Shown one piece after another: positions 37,173-49,922 of a stretch of DNA of 64,000 nt (positions are counted from its first letter, which is position 1; each line of letters starts with the position of its first letter). The DNA is taken from NCBI GenBank assembly GCA_027924645.1, contig BSBN01001149.1:4216001-4280000 (forward strand), written 5' to 3'. This DNA is from Cunninghamia lanceolata (Eukaryota; Streptophyta; Pinopsida; Cupressales; Cupressaceae). The translations under genes were made by a program, and so were the position numbers. Below the pieces are notes generated by a model. That model made no database searches. It was not told the origin of the DNA and worked only from the letters and a program-made list of their open reading frames with translations.

Positions 37173-38266
37173 GTAGTTTTACACTTTAATAGCAGAGAAA
37201 CCTGATTTGTCATTATATTTAAAGCTTTTCCTTTTTTCTGTAATTCTTGAAATTAATTGCATTCTGTATATTGAGTTTGTAGTTATAAGTTTTGTATTTA
37301 AGGCTGCTGAAGTAGTTGGAGCTGGTAAAAGAGGTTTTAGTAAACTACTTTTGTAAAGTAGTGAATGCAGCCTTGGTTTCCATCATTCTCCTGTTAATTT
37401 CATTGGCTGTTTCTTTGTTCAGAGGCACTTCTTTAACATAGTTTTTATATTACATTGCTTTATCTTTTTTGTTGTCTATGGTTTTTGGGCACACCATCTC
37501 TAGTTTGTTTTTTTATTGTTAATTTTTTGGCCAAGGGTACCTGGAGATTGTATGGCCTCCAGTTCTGTTCTAGGCAGTGCCCTAGGCCAATCTGCCTTAA
37601 CTCAACGGGGTTTGTGGGGCAAGCCAGCTGGGAATCATACCCAAGGCTTTAACCCGGTAAGCACTCTTTGTTCACCAGTTGGTTTGGCCCCAACAAACAT
37701 TAGTTACAATCTTTTTGTTATTTTAGTAGTTACATTTTTTGGTTGTTGCTGACTTTTACCATCTTGCTATTGTTAATTGTACCTTTTAGCCCTATTGCTT
37801 GCTTTGGTCATTGGTGAAGATTGATATGATTTCTTTCATTTCTAAAAGGATTCGTTCTGGTTGAGCAAAATGACGTTTATGAGACATGAATACATAGCAA
37901 GGCTTATACAACAATATGAAAAAATCAGATTCTTTTTTGTTAGGTAAATAGCAAAGGAGTTTACCCATGGGTCCCTACCCCTAAAATAGAATAGTAGTGT
38001 ATTCGTTTTATCTAAAATTTATGATTAGAAAAAGAATAAAAATCAGTCAACAAGAAGTTTATACAGTGAAAGCATTTTTGTTTTGATTAATTCTATGCCC
38101 AGAATATACATTCAATGGCAGGGAGTAGCAACAGGATATAGCTCTACAAAGTAGCAGTCAGATTGCTATGTTTATTAGTACCACTTGACAGAAGATTCAG
38201 AGATGTATTCTACTTGACCTTGGTGGAGGTAGTGCAGTTTGACTATTTCTATTAGATATAGGGGAA
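37173..38266. other. Intron-like sequence; possible second exon unassigned
   Basis: A GC-richer open stretch at about 37535-37660 (reading LGSALGQSALTQRGL) is followed by GGTAAGC, a good donor site. I cannot match it to TOP3A or anything else. The remainder is AT-rich without recognisable content. Confidence 0.35.
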
Positions 38267-39050
38267 TGTGTCTCAACCTTGGATCCTAATGTTAATATTT
38301 ATTAATTATAAGTATTTATTTATTATTTTGTCCTCACGTGGGAAAGAGGGTGTCCTAGTTTGAGGTGGCATTTTTGGCCACGTGTCAGATATTTTGTAAA
38401 ATGTGAAGGAAGTTGTTAGAGCATCTAATGTCATTATGACCTGTAAGAGCATTTTATGACATTGTAAGATGGGAGTTACTTATGTCATAGAGCATCTTTG
38501 AATGGATAATGAAGCCAAATTGGACGCCCAAGAAAGGTGGGCAACTATGATAGATTTATGACAGCTATGGCAGGTGTAAGGAATAATTCAGAAATAACCT
38601 AAAGACCAAACTTTGAATGGGGCATTGGAATTTGTGCCATGGAGGTTTGGGAGGCATACCTCTAGTTGGTTAGTACATGGCTTTCCAAAACCATTGGTTG
38701 GTTTCTTGCATATTTTCTATAAATTGAGTGGTTGGTGATGGTGTTTGTATGGGTGAATTGTAGGTGCCACTATGCTGCCAAAGTTGCTCCAGAATCTGAA
38801 TGTTGGTGATACTCTTGTAAAGACATAGCCTGGAAGTTGTATTATAACTTGTTGGTTGTTGAATAATACAACTGGTTTTGTTTTGGAGTGTGAGGTTTTT
38901 CTCTCATAAGGGTTTTCCCCATGTAAATTGCTAATGTTATGGTTGTAAGCTTTTGTGTTAATTTCTTTTCTATAACTGTGTGATCAAATTTATTTTTGCA
39001 CATTCTTTCCTCCTAGATTAGTGTAGGAACTGTATTCCACACCTCTATTT
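38267..39050 (+). mobile_element. LTR-like sequence, copia style
   Basis: It starts TGTGTCTCAACC and has a TATAAATT box near 38720. It then has TTTCTCTCATAAGGGTTTTCC, resembling the R/U5 of plant copia LTRs, and a plausible end TATTCCACA near 39040. No matching TSD was found for any start and end tried, so limits are approximate. Confidence 0.5.
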
Positions 39051-39329
39051 TCTTTCACCAAGAGTCCACTTGGTACAATTAATTTGATTCTCCAGTTGAG
39101 TTTGGAGAACATGCCTTGTGGCATACTCTTGGGGTCATTGAATGTGGCAATCATATTGAAAATCCCAAATATGATTAGTTATAGTCAAAGGTTACATGGG
39201 TGCACAAGTGTAGGAATATGTTGGATGTGGGCTTGCAACACCTGCTGCTTACTCCCAAATCATGGGTACATAGGTGCAAGCGTGCAAGGATTCACAAGAT
39301 GTAAGGCCCTTAAATTTTGGTACATATTG

Positions 39330-41074
39330 TGTCATGTTCCCCATAAAATAGATTTTTCTCATCCAAATTAAAGATTTGTATGAGAAGTCTTTTGTTTCCA
39401 GATATTTCAAAAAGCACTATGAATCTAATAACCAAACACCCATCAAAGAAGGAGACCTCACGTAGAGGAATGATACATGCAATAATCGGATGCAATGAAC
39501 ACAGTGGAGTCAAAGAGTTATCGACTATGGTTAAATTGCATCGGTTATAAAGGAACGAAGGTAAGTTAATGAAAAGTTAACGTAAGAGATTATAATGTAA
39601 TTAATGGTCAAACGGGGAGACAAGTCCGATCAATATGGTGATCGTTCTAAAATTATTTAAGGAATTGTGAGGCGACTGGGAAGGCATCGAACACTCATCA
39701 CATCAATCCTGGCGATGAAAGAAAACTGATATCATCAAAGCATCATTGAAAGAATATATCAGCGAAGACATATATATCTTAACAGAGATAAATCTGCAAG
39801 GAACATAGTATTACATATAGTGGAAAATCAGACAGTCATCGTGGGATTTGGTGGTAACAGCAGCGCCAAAGAGGAATATTTAAATGCGAATGAATATCCT
39901 CCTCTCTTGCAAACAGCACAGTGCCAAACCATACACATAAAGGTATGTTCTTATCTCCCATCTTAATATTATCATAAAATGACTATGGTAACAATGAGGA
40001 ATGCTTAAATAGGAATAATATCTTATTATAGCAAATAACAAAGTAGAAGAATATGATCGCTGATGCTACATGGGATGGACATTAGGAATATGTATTTGTA
40101 AATGAAAGTTAGAATACATTAGAAAGATTATCATTGAAAGATAAGCAAAATACTATCATGAGTAGAGAGAATAGACTAAAATATAGAATGAGAATATTTA
40201 TATTCCTAGTGTTATGAAGATATCCATAATCATGGTAAAATAAGAATGACTAGCCTAAGAATATTATGAAGAATGTTTATATGATAAATGATTCTTATAA
40301 AGAGCATATTGAATATTGCCAAGAGATGTGAACGACAATCATGAGATAAGTAAAGATAACTCTTATAAGTGTAATTCATAATCATGAACTACCCGGGATG
40401 AGAAGTAGGCCTCATAGTTAATCTACCAACACACCATACAAGTGAGACTAAGGGTTAGGGTAGGCAATTGGCTTAAAGATGGATAACGCTCGAGCTAGCG
40501 AGATATCACCCCTCTGAGCTAAGTAAATAGGCCCTTATCTCAAGCTGGTGAACTATCACCCCTCCGAGATAAGTGGAAGGCCCTTGTCTCAAGCTCGTGA
40601 GAATATCACCCCTCCGAGACAAGTGGAGAGGCCCTTGTCTCAAGCTGGTGAGAATATCACCCCTCTGAGACAAGTGGAGAGGCCCTTGTCTCAAGCTGGT
40701 GAAACATCACCCCTCCAAGACAAGTGGATAGGCCTTTGACTCAAGCTGGTGAAGTCCTTCACCCCTCCGAGTCAAAGGAAAGGAACATTGGACCCATGGC
40801 AATATTGCGCTCTAATAAACCCTCTCTTGTTGGGTAAGTGGTTTGATTAATGTGTAGGCCCAAGTATGTCTCTCCCGGGGTAAATCATGAAACATGTATA
40901 GTAGATATAGTGAAAGGTACAAGGCATATAGATTATGATTATAAGGTTTGATTTAATATATCTTTGTGGTTAATGTAATTGGATAAGAAGGATTGGATTC
41001 TAATGTACTCTTTTACGAGTTAAAATTGTTTGCAAGGTTGCGAAAATTTTGGCTTGCTAGAAGGGGACATTACA
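39330..41074 (-). mobile_element. Solo LTR (TSD TATTG) with tandem hairpin array
   Basis: TATTG lies at 39325-39329 and 41075-41079. The minus strand starts TGTAATGTCCCCTTCTAGCAAG at 41074 and ends GGGGAACATGACA at 39330, 1745 bp. Its start matches that of the solo LTR 6698-8680, and both have a hairpin array beginning 296 bases from the LTR start. No internal element sequence adjoins it. Confidence 0.92.
40534..40778 (-). repeat. Array of five nested-stem hairpins with compensatory changes
   Basis: Units repeat every 48-51 bases. Outer arms: CTTATCTC/GAGATAAG (40534-40573), CTTGTCTC/GAGACAAG (40583-40623), CTTGTCTC/GAGACAAG (40634-40674), CTTGTCTC/AAGACAAG (40685-40724, one mismatch) and CCTTTGACTC/GAGTCAAAGG (40733-40778). 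Inside each is a second stem, GGTGA/TCACC. It is GGTGAAG/CTTCACC in the last unit and has a mismatch in the second. A worn sixth unit may lie at 40490-40525. Arm changes occur on both sides together. Confidence 0.92.
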
Positions 41075-41079
41075 TATTG

Positions 41080-42130
41080 TCGTAGCCATGGAATTTATCT
41101 TGCATGGAGTCAAATTCTAAGTATAAACTTGTTTTTTGCTTGTAAGCGATTTTTGAGTCATTGTTACTAGTAGTTGCCAATGTTGTCATCATCATTTCTA
41201 GTCAACATCTATGTAGGACCCACAAGAGGTGTAGGTTCTATCAAGCGAATTTCAATACTTCCAAAGCATGTTTCGACAAAGAGAATGCACTTTAAGGCAA
41301 TTTCAAGTTGGGAAAAGGCATGCAACTAGTTTGAGAAGTGCCAAAGGAAGAGAGTCATGTTGGAGGCCCAAAATCACTAAAAAATGTCTCCAAGAAGCTT
41401 GGATACATTTTTAGGGGGTTCTTGTTATGTTGCATAGCAAAATTCACTTAAGTGATAAAAGTGCATGCACTTTTCAATTTGAGTGAAGAAATAGATCACT
41501 TAAGATTCAAAAAACATTTTTTTCACATAAGTGGCTAAATTCAATATCAAATTAGATCAAAAAGTGCTTTTTCACTTACAAGGCAGATGCCAATGAAAAA
41601 TTAGAATGAAAAAGTGCACTTTTGATACTTAAGTGGTTAGGGGCGCATAAGATCACTTATATGTCAAATTGTCAAAGTGAAATTCGAACCAAAAAGTGCT
41701 CCAAGGACCTTGGGCATGCCCATGAGGCTCCCTATGTCAAATTGTCAAGTTACGAACATGACAATAGTGCTTGCAAGTGAAATGTGACGCTCAAAATCAC
41801 TTATAGGTCAACTTGTCAAGTAAAATTGTTACAAAAGTGCACTCCCAAGCTTAGGTGCACCCCTAGAGGAGTGATTATCAAGTTGTCAACTCAAACTTAG
41901 ATGAAAAAGTGTTATAAGTCACCCAAGCGTGCCCATGAGGCTCCTTGTGTTAATTTGTCAATGATTAAACATGTCAAAAGTGCACTCATTTTCTTTGGGA
42001 CACCTCTACGCCTCAAAAAACATGTCAAAAAGTGCTTTAAGTGATTTAGCGCACTTGAGAGGGTCGTTGTGTCAAGACGTCAATGTGAAAATAGAAGATA
42101 AGATGCCTCCAAGTGCCCTAGGCATGTTTG
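41080..42130. repeat. Degenerate AAGTGC / CAAATTGTCAAG repeat region
   Basis: From about 41360 onward AAAAGTGC and TCACTT words alternate with GTCAAATTGTCAAG phrases roughly every 60-90 bases, much as in the U3 arrays of bounded LTRs elsewhere. No LTR ends or TSD were found here, so its source is unknown. Confidence 0.45.
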
Positions 42131-43175
42131 AGAGAGGTTAGATGTTACAAAGCAGATTGAGAGCATCATTGAAGATCAAAAACACATCTTCCATACATTG
42201 GGGTCAAAGTTTCATCTACAAAACACCAAAGAACACAATTAAAGTAGTCTTCTCAACATTTTGTTGGTCGTTGATGATAGATTCCTCAAGCTCCATCATA
42301 GTTGCCCAAGGATCAACATTTGTTTTCTTCATGGACATGACCTAGGTATGGGACATTGAATTGCACAAGTTTTTGAGTAAGGAATCTAACTCAAATCGCC
42401 AAGATTGGTCATCAAGTTTCAAGGGTTCTTCAAAGGATTTGCCATGGTTAGAACATAAGAGCTTCATCAGAATCATTGCTAGAAGCCAAGTGTCATATTG
42501 GCTATTTTTAGCCATCACTATTGTTTAGAAACTCATATTCTGAGAAATCTATTTCTATATTGACTATTTTTAGATGATCTACAGATTTAATTGAGTCAAA
42601 AGCATTCTCTTTTCTATTGGTAAATTGACTCATGGGTTGGCTAGAGCAACATTATACAACAATAGTTTTGATTCGGGAAAGATTTTCCACCAAGTGGTCA
42701 AGTTCTAATTAGTTCCACATTATCATTATTTTATTGATGTAATCCAACATATTTTATTATTATTACTCTATTGTTGATGTATTCCAACAAATTTTATCAA
42801 TATAATACAACTCCAAGATTATTGTTAGGGTTTACTTTGTTAGTATATTGGTGTGGTACATTGTTCTTTCTTTCTTGTCACCATTCTAGTTTAAAAAAAA
42901 TAGATAGAGGGCATCATAGTGGTGTCAAAGCATATTTCCTATTAGCTTGTGAATTGTGGACAAAAAGGAGAGAACTTAGACAAATGAGGAAAGTGTAGAT
43001 CTTTTTCAGAATACCTGATGGGGATTCAGAGTGGTAAAGAAAGAATAACAAAGCTAATGACACAAATGTTACGGCTTCAGAGTAACATGCCTATTACCAT
43101 TCCTTTAAAAAATCCAAATTGTATTCCTATTAATACATTTTAGAGAGGGGAAAGCTCACCTATACATAGCCCACC
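42131..43175. other. No recognised gene; leader of the old plus-strand gypsy
   Basis: Sequence preceding a plus-strand gag fragment. Short open stretches exist on both strands but none matched a family I know. Confidence 0.35.
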
Positions 43176-43179
43176 AATG

Positions 43180-43460
43180 GTTGGTCAAATGGGTACCATT
43201 CTAAAACTTGTTAAGCCCATGCTTATACAGAGGAATGAAAAATCTGATTATGAGACAATTACTTCAAAGAAGTTAGATACACTCTTTAGGGAGTATCAAG
43301 GGAAATCGAAAGACTTCAGGGCTACAATAACTTTTATCAATTTCTTGGAGATACTCAAGAAGAAGTAGCAGGGTGGGAGAGCCTATGGTAGCAATTGAAA
43401 TGACAACAAGAAAGATTTGCAACATAAAGGGAATAAACTTAATGCTCCTACTTTTGGTGG
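43180..43460 (+). pseudogene. Ty3/gypsy gag fragment, 5' part
   Basis: The plus-strand reading includes EYQGKSKDFRATITFINFLE, which parallels the ...LPEHVRNRINFNNY block of the gag at 57111-57914, then LNAPTFGG at 43440-43460. That last phrase is cut by the solo LTR 43466-49922 and resumes as SDKISARAWL at 49923. Stops are frequent. It is the 5' end of the old chimeric element that also holds the protease, BELL and FKGP pieces. Confidence 0.65.
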
Positions 43461-43730
43461 CAGTGTGTAATGTCCCCTTTTTCCGAGTGATCACCCAATG
43501 GAGTCGGTTAGCCTATTTTATTTCCGTAGGCTAAGTTGGGATTTGTAAGGGAATAATCTAATTAGTTAAATATTAAGTAATCCTAAGTCACCTTGGATTA
43601 TTTATATTTAATTAATTAGGCTGGACCAAATTGTAATATGGAATGACTTTATTATTTAAGCCACTTGATAAATAAAATAAAATAAAGTGAAGTGCCTAGA
43701 GGGAGATCGGCCAAAATGAGGATAAAAAAA

Positions 43731-46700
43731 TGTAATGTCCCCTTTTTCGGAATGATCACGGGTGGAGACCTAAGCTGCAATTTTCCACACTTCATGATTT
43801 TTGGAAGGCAATTTGAGTGCATGGGATGACTTGTCATATTTTTTCTAATGTCTTTGATGCATTTATCTTGAATAAAATAATTTATCTATACATGGAGCGA
43901 ACCATCTTGGAGATGGGTGGAGCGTGGAAGATTGGTCTTTGAAGAGATACCTTGGTAAAGGTGAATTTGATACCATCTCATCTTTTCTTGTGCGCCTTGG
44001 AGGAAAAAATAGATTTCAATAAAATGATATTTCTTTGTTGAAAGAAGAGGAGAATTCAAATTGAATTTGGGTGCCAAGAAGAGACACCTTTATGGTGGTC
44101 GACCTAAGAGGAGGTGCCTAGGTCGGCCTAGGGAAATAAAACATTTTGAGCGCCAAGATTGATCAAGGGAGGTCGGCCCTCTTGAAGAAAATAATAAAAA
44201 AATAAAGAAAACTATTCTTGGTCGGCCAGCAAGTGGGAAAAGGTGAAAGGCATGTATAAATACAAGGTTTTGTGAGTCATTTCAATCATCATTCAAGCTT
44301 GTCATTTATTCCTTTTGGTCTGCACTTTAGAGCAACATATTCCAAGGACAAAAACCCTTGAGAGTACTTGGTGAATTAGACGAAAACCTAGTTCATCTTG
44401 GGAAGGCTTCACAATGGAGGTCTACTTGCACTTCATTGGAGATATTTGTGGAACGGAAGAGCAGTTTTGCAAATCAGATTTCAAGATCAGTTGGAACAGA
44501 TTTTATATCATTTGGAGTAGCATTTTCATTATCATTTAGGGCAGAAAACTACTTAGTTTGAGAGCAGAAATTCGTCTACATTTAGAGCAGAAATACGGAG
44601 CAGCAATTGAAGATCCTGTTGGCAGATTGGAGCAGAATTCTAAATTAGACATTCAAGGCAGACTTGAAGAAGACTTCTTTGGTGAGTTTTGATGCTACAT
44701 GACTAGGGTTTCTGACTTAGGTTCGAGCGCCACTTTGGAGGGATCATCTTCAAGGTTGGTTGAGGCGATTGTTGGAGTTGATTTCTGGTTAGGGTTTGAA
44801 GATATTTTCTGATTTATAACAGCAGCAGATCAGACCTGTTTGCCCTAGTGTTGAAGTGATTTTTGGTGCAAAGAGTCTACATTGGTGTTAGGGTTTTGCC
44901 CTATTGTGAAGCACCATCACTTGGAGAGACCTTGGAAGGTTGTTGTGGTCCCTTGGCGTCATTTATCATCACCTTTTGGGAGCAGCAGACCTGAAGAATC
45001 TTGGAGCAGCAGACTTGGTGTATTTTGAAGCTTCAAACATCATCATTTGCCTTTGTTTGTCATCATAACCGAGTTGGTGTAATTCGCCTAGCTAGGGCTT
45101 GCTTTGGAAAAACTCATCGTGAATTGGTATGTATTAACCCTTTTTCAAAGGTCTGATTTGTAACAGCAGAGATAATGATTTTGTGTTGGGCATGTTTGCC
45201 CTAGATATTTAGATGTAACTTGCATTCTGATTTGTAGCAGCAGAGTTTCAGTTCAGAAAATCAGATTTGTTTTGTTCATTTGATTGCCCTACATTGTGTG
45301 ATTCATGGTGTACTTCATGTTTATGATGATGTAATGTGCCGTGCCTGTTTGTATTTTTAAAGATCTTTTTATGTGTTATTTAAATTTTTATTTTTGTTTT
45401 TTTATAGACTAGACAGAAGAATGCAGAAGGGGTTTTCAGTTTTCCTGCAGATGTGTTGCCGGAGCATACATTATAGAGCATATATAGATAACCCAGAAAA
45501 AGTACAATAGATATCAACAAAATATCGAATACCCAGATAGGAGAAGGCCAAAACATGAATTATAATAACATACCCATATCATGTTTTACAACTTCACGTC
45601 GAGGTAATTGCCAGACCAACAATATAATGATGTAGAAATCACCAAGGAATGCATACAAAGGTAGACCCTCTGCTGGAAATGAAGCTACAACAACAAATAC
45701 AATGCCAAACACCTAGAATGGAGGTATTGGATGTCACAAAGACCACAAAACTCAATGCCAAAGATACCCACGTCCACCTTCAGGCTGTACGGCCTTGCTG
45801 TAGGTTATGTGCAGCAGCAAATATCACTAAAATCTTCACAAACTCCTCAAGGCAAGTCTGTAAACTAATGCTAATATATGACGACCTGGCTGAGAAGGAT
45901 ATACTCCTCGGAAACCAACAAGAAACTCCTCAATCTCTGTTGTAAATGGTACGGCTGTACTTGCAGCAGTATGGCCCAGCAATGGCAAGAAGAAAGAGTC
46001 ACAAACAGCCCCAAAAAACATCAAAGTTCGCTGCAATTCTGTTATCAAATGTTTCTCTATGGCTGCATCAAAAACTAGTAAAGATAGAGCTTGTATTCTC
46101 ACCAAACCTTCACAAATTGTATCCGGTTGAAGCACAAGGGCAAACACTGGATGTATTTGCCTCACTAGTATTTGCTAATGGAGGTTTTCGTCCCCAGAAG
46201 CCAAGATCAAATCAATCTTGCGGAGTTTTTCGTCTCGGCAGACACTACCAAATCCTTGAGCCAAGCTCTAGAAACCCTCGCAGAAAATCTCAAAAGACAG
46301 AAGAAATAATAATGCAACATATCCAAATGAGAGCACTTTTCCCTCTTTTATAACTCTGCAGGTAGGATGTTTCACTTTTTGAGGGAAATATTCTTTTAAT
46401 TTTACTTTTAATATTTCCCAGGGTGAGCGCTCCATAAAATGACTTAAGTGACTTTTAAATATTTCATTTTTTCATCACTTAATCAATAAAACCCAAAGTC
46501 TAATATTAAATAATAATATTAATTTACGGACTTTAAAACGGAGCCCCAAATGAACTCGGGATTCAGTGATCTATAGCTCGCTGGAAAGGTCTCGACGAGA
46601 CGCATCCAACCCCACTCTAAAAATCCCGATCCGACATCAAACCCGAACTTACTAAAAATAGTAATGGCCATAAGCAGATTGTGCCAACACAGAGGGTGCC

Positions 46701-47291
46701 AATTGGATCCACAAACCATCTGATATCACTGAACTCGATGCAACGTCTGGGAGAGCCAACAACTGACTGCCAAGTCACCAAAATAGTGCCAAACTGACAC
46801 TAAAAACCGCAGTGTTCCCCGAGGACCAAAGAGAATAAACCTAGAAAAACCCAGAAAGATTGTCGATATGCAAGCACTTACTATAAATAATAAGTACAGA
46901 CAAGTTTTCTGAAATCTCTCCGGAAAGAGTCATCCAGCTCCACTGGATCACCCGAACACCCTGGTGACATCGAAATACTCCTCTGATTATGCTGTCACCA
47001 ACCCAGAAAGTCAGCTCCAACTGTGCTGCAATGGGACTCGAAAATTGGGACATTACAGATGAGTATCAATGTGTAGTATCATTTGCCATCAATTTTAGCC
47101 ATGTTTGGATGTGTTTCATGCTTGTTGGGATTAATTGTTTAAGAGTAGAAAATTGGATCAGAATTTAAGGTTTCAACAGAAAACTAAAGAGCAGAATTCC
47201 AAGTAAGAAAAATTAGGAATTCCAAACAAGTTTCATTTGGAAAGCCCGTAAAACCAAAATAGGAGAAAATATCCCCATTTGGGATATTAAA
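43731..47291 (+). mobile_element. Solo LTR (TSD AAAAA), interrupted
   Basis: It starts TGTAATGTCCCC and ends GGGATATTAAA, where the final CA has apparently become AA. AAAAA precedes it at 43726-43730 and follows at 47292-47296; as a homopolymer this TSD is weak alone. The outer LTR's GGAGGTCGGCC-type text resumes after it, which supports the limits. TATAAATA lies at 44255-44262. Without its own insert it is about 1.83 kb. Confidence 0.75.
45330..47057 (-). mobile_element. Solo LTR (TSD GATGA)
   Basis: GATGA lies at 45325-45329 and 47058-47062. The plus strand reads TGTAATGTGCCGTG...GGGACATTACA, 1728 bp, with an 8-bp terminal inverted repeat. A minus-strand TATAAAAG lies at 46345-46352. It is nested in 43731-47291. 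Confidence 0.92.
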
Positions 47292-48134
47292 AAAAATAAT
47301 AAAATTGCCAAAGGGAGGTCGGCCATGGGAGGAGTTATTTGGTGGCTATAAAAGAAGGCAAAATGCAAGTCATTTTCATCATTCATTCATTATCATTTTC
47401 GTTTGGAGATTTTATCTTGTGGCTGCAACTTTGGTTTAGCATATTCCAAGGACGAAAACCCTTAGGAATATTGGTGGATTGGACGAAAACCCAATTCCAT
47501 CTTGGAGGTGGATTCATATGGAGTTCACATTTGCCCTTCATTGGAGATTTGGAAAGAAATGAGCTTTAAAGACATTTATTTCTGCAGATTTGGAGAAGAA
47601 ACCCTAGGGCCAAATTGTGTGATTTGTGGCCAAATACAATTTGGAAGAGTGAAAGTTATATTCAGATTTTTAGATCAGATTTGGACCGCCAACCTTGGAG
47701 GGCTTTGTTGAAGATAAATTCAGATTTTCAAATCAGATTTGAGCACCTACCTTTGAGGACTTCTTGCTAGGGTTTTACCCTAGGTTGAGCGCCAAGGAGG
47801 GCGATTTCATATTTTGAATGTGGGAGCCAAGCCCTAGCCGCCACCGCCCTCTTGTGCATGCCATTCTTCATCATTTTGGGAGTGCCACCTTTCTTGGAGG
47901 ATTCGCCCATCTAGGGTTTTGATATTGGACATCATTCTTCTCCAATTTTGGTGTGTATAAACTTATGTTTAGGTTTGATTTGTAGGAGCAGGAATCTGGG
48001 CTATGTTTGGGCATGTTTGAGCCTTGGAATTTTATGTAATTTGACTTCAGAATAATCTGATTTTTAGTAGCAGTCATATAGATTCAAAAATCAGAACTAT
48101 TTGTCATTTTGTTTGCACTTGAATGGTCAAATTA

Positions 48135-49723
48135 TGTAACGTCCCACCCTAGGTGGACATTGGCAAAATTAAAAATTTCGGCCTGTGGGTTATTTGTGGT
48201 TTTCAAAGTTTTGATATTGTTTTGAGTTTCTCAAGAACTTGCCAAGCAATATGAAGAAATGCAAATAAACATATACAAGTTGCAAAGATAGAACATGCAG
48301 GAGCAATTTTAACAAGTGATTCAATTTAGTTCAATAACTTCTTTGCAAATACAAATATATGTTCAAATTTGCTTGTGAAATTGCATTACAATCACAAGAT
48401 GCTCATACTCGGAAATTCTAGCTCAATAATTACAATGCTGAAACTTTATATCAGCAAGCTGTCACTTCATGAAATCCAACGCCTAGCTTGATATGATGAA
48501 TTCTCCACCTTGAAAACATAGCTACAATACTCCTGTGGTTTAGCCGTCCCCAATGGAGAAGTAATGGAGCAAAGAAACTAGGCGTTTCAGCTCCTAGATT
48601 TCCACGCCCAGCACTGAGACTCTGTACGGCCTGCTTAAGGAATGTAAACTGCCCTGGCTGAAACCCACATGGTTGTGTAGAAAGGTACTGGCAGCATTTA
48701 AAAATCCCTCAATGTTTAATTCTTCAATAATCCGAATTAGGCACTTCAAACCCTTGAATTAATTTATGATATTCTCCTCTTAAGTGCTCTTTATAAACCC
48801 CACGTGCTGAAATGAGAAGTCACAAACAACAATAATAAATACTCTTCAATGATAAACTTTAGACTTTTGATTTGCAAATAAATAATTCTTTGAAACCCTT
48901 GATATATTCTCCAATGAAGCACAATGTTTGCTTCTGGATGAAGCCAATCACACAAGCAATCTTCTGCTGGTGTTTCACAACCTCAGAATGCTGAAACAAT
49001 GAAGAAGCTTCGTTTCTCCAATGCCAAATTATGTTGAAAACCTTAGGTTTCCACCTTTAAGAGCCAAACTCTCCAAAACAAAAAAACTTCAATTTGTAAA
49101 ATGATCAAATGATGCTTTTCCAAATGCTTTTGGTGACTTATATACTCTCTCCAAACTAAGTCGATTTCCTCATTAGGCTTTTATAATCATTTAAATGATA
49201 TTAAATGCTTTTTGATGTTGACTTTAATATAAAGCATTAATTAGGCGCCCACATAAAGTACATTTATTAATTGACTTTAAGTCATAAAGTGGCCCCATTA
49301 ACAGAAAGTTAAAATATAACTTTATAATGCACTTTATAATTGATTATTAATAAAGTATTACTTTATTAATAATTAAAATGACATAACTCCATAAATACTT
49401 ATTATTTTCCCATTCCGTCTGAACTTGGGAGTTAACCATTGTATCCACTGTGCATCCAACTACCTTACTAAAAATAGTAAGGTCCCTCTCTAACATCCAC
49501 TGACTTACTATAAATAGTAAGTCCCTCAAAACAAAACTAGAAACCTCTGAATATCAATGCCTCAGAACATATGAAGGATCTGGAGAGATAAACACTACAA
49601 CTGCCACCTGAAGAGCTCCATAACTCCCAAACTAGACCCTCTAATCGACCACGCTAGCCTACGAGGGTCAACTGATAGGCTAATCCTTTGAACTCTGATG
49701 CTCACGAAAATGGGGACATTACA
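48135..49723 (-). mobile_element. Solo LTR (TSD AATTA)
   Basis: AATTA lies at 48130-48134 and 49724-49728. The plus strand reads TGTAACGTCCCA...GGGGACATTACA, 1589 bp. Three perfect foldbacks lie near its minus-strand start: CCTTACTA/TAGTAAGG (49463-49482), ACTTACTA/TAGTAAGT (49503-49522) and a 14-bp stem ATTATTAATAAAGT at 49343-49356 with 49360-49373. It is nested in 43466-49922. Confidence 0.92.
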
Positions 49724-49922
49724 AATTATGTGGTTGAATTCATGGTTGATGTTATCTTCATAAGAACACATGATTGGCATGTTTATTTGAGCATTAGGCA
49801 CATGTATATTCACCGTCCAAGGTCATTTATAATTCAGAAATAAAAAAAATCAGAATTAAGATTTAGGGTTCGAGAAGAAGAAAAATCAGAAGTTTAGGGC
49901 ATATCTGATTAGGGATCTTACA

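Larger units (their letters stand above)
43466..49922 (+). mobile_element. Solo LTR (TSD CAGTG) carrying three further nested LTRs
   Basis: CAGTG lies at 43461-43465 and 49923-49927. It starts TGTAATGTCCCC and ends GGGATCTTACA, the same family as 20231-21470. Removing the nested LTRs 43731-47291 and 48135-49723 leaves about 1.3 kb. Its TATAAAAG lies at 47347-47354. The insertion splits a gypsy gag codon run, and removing it restores the reading LNAPTFGGSDKISARAWL. Confidence 0.9.

Noticed and set aside
37535..37660. Second TOP3A exon
   Set aside because: Open and followed by a good donor site, but the reading matches nothing in TOP3A that I recognise.
38267..39050. Solo LTR with defined TSD
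   Set aside because: The interior looks like an LTR, but none of the tried starts and ends gave matching flanks, so only approximate limits are given.
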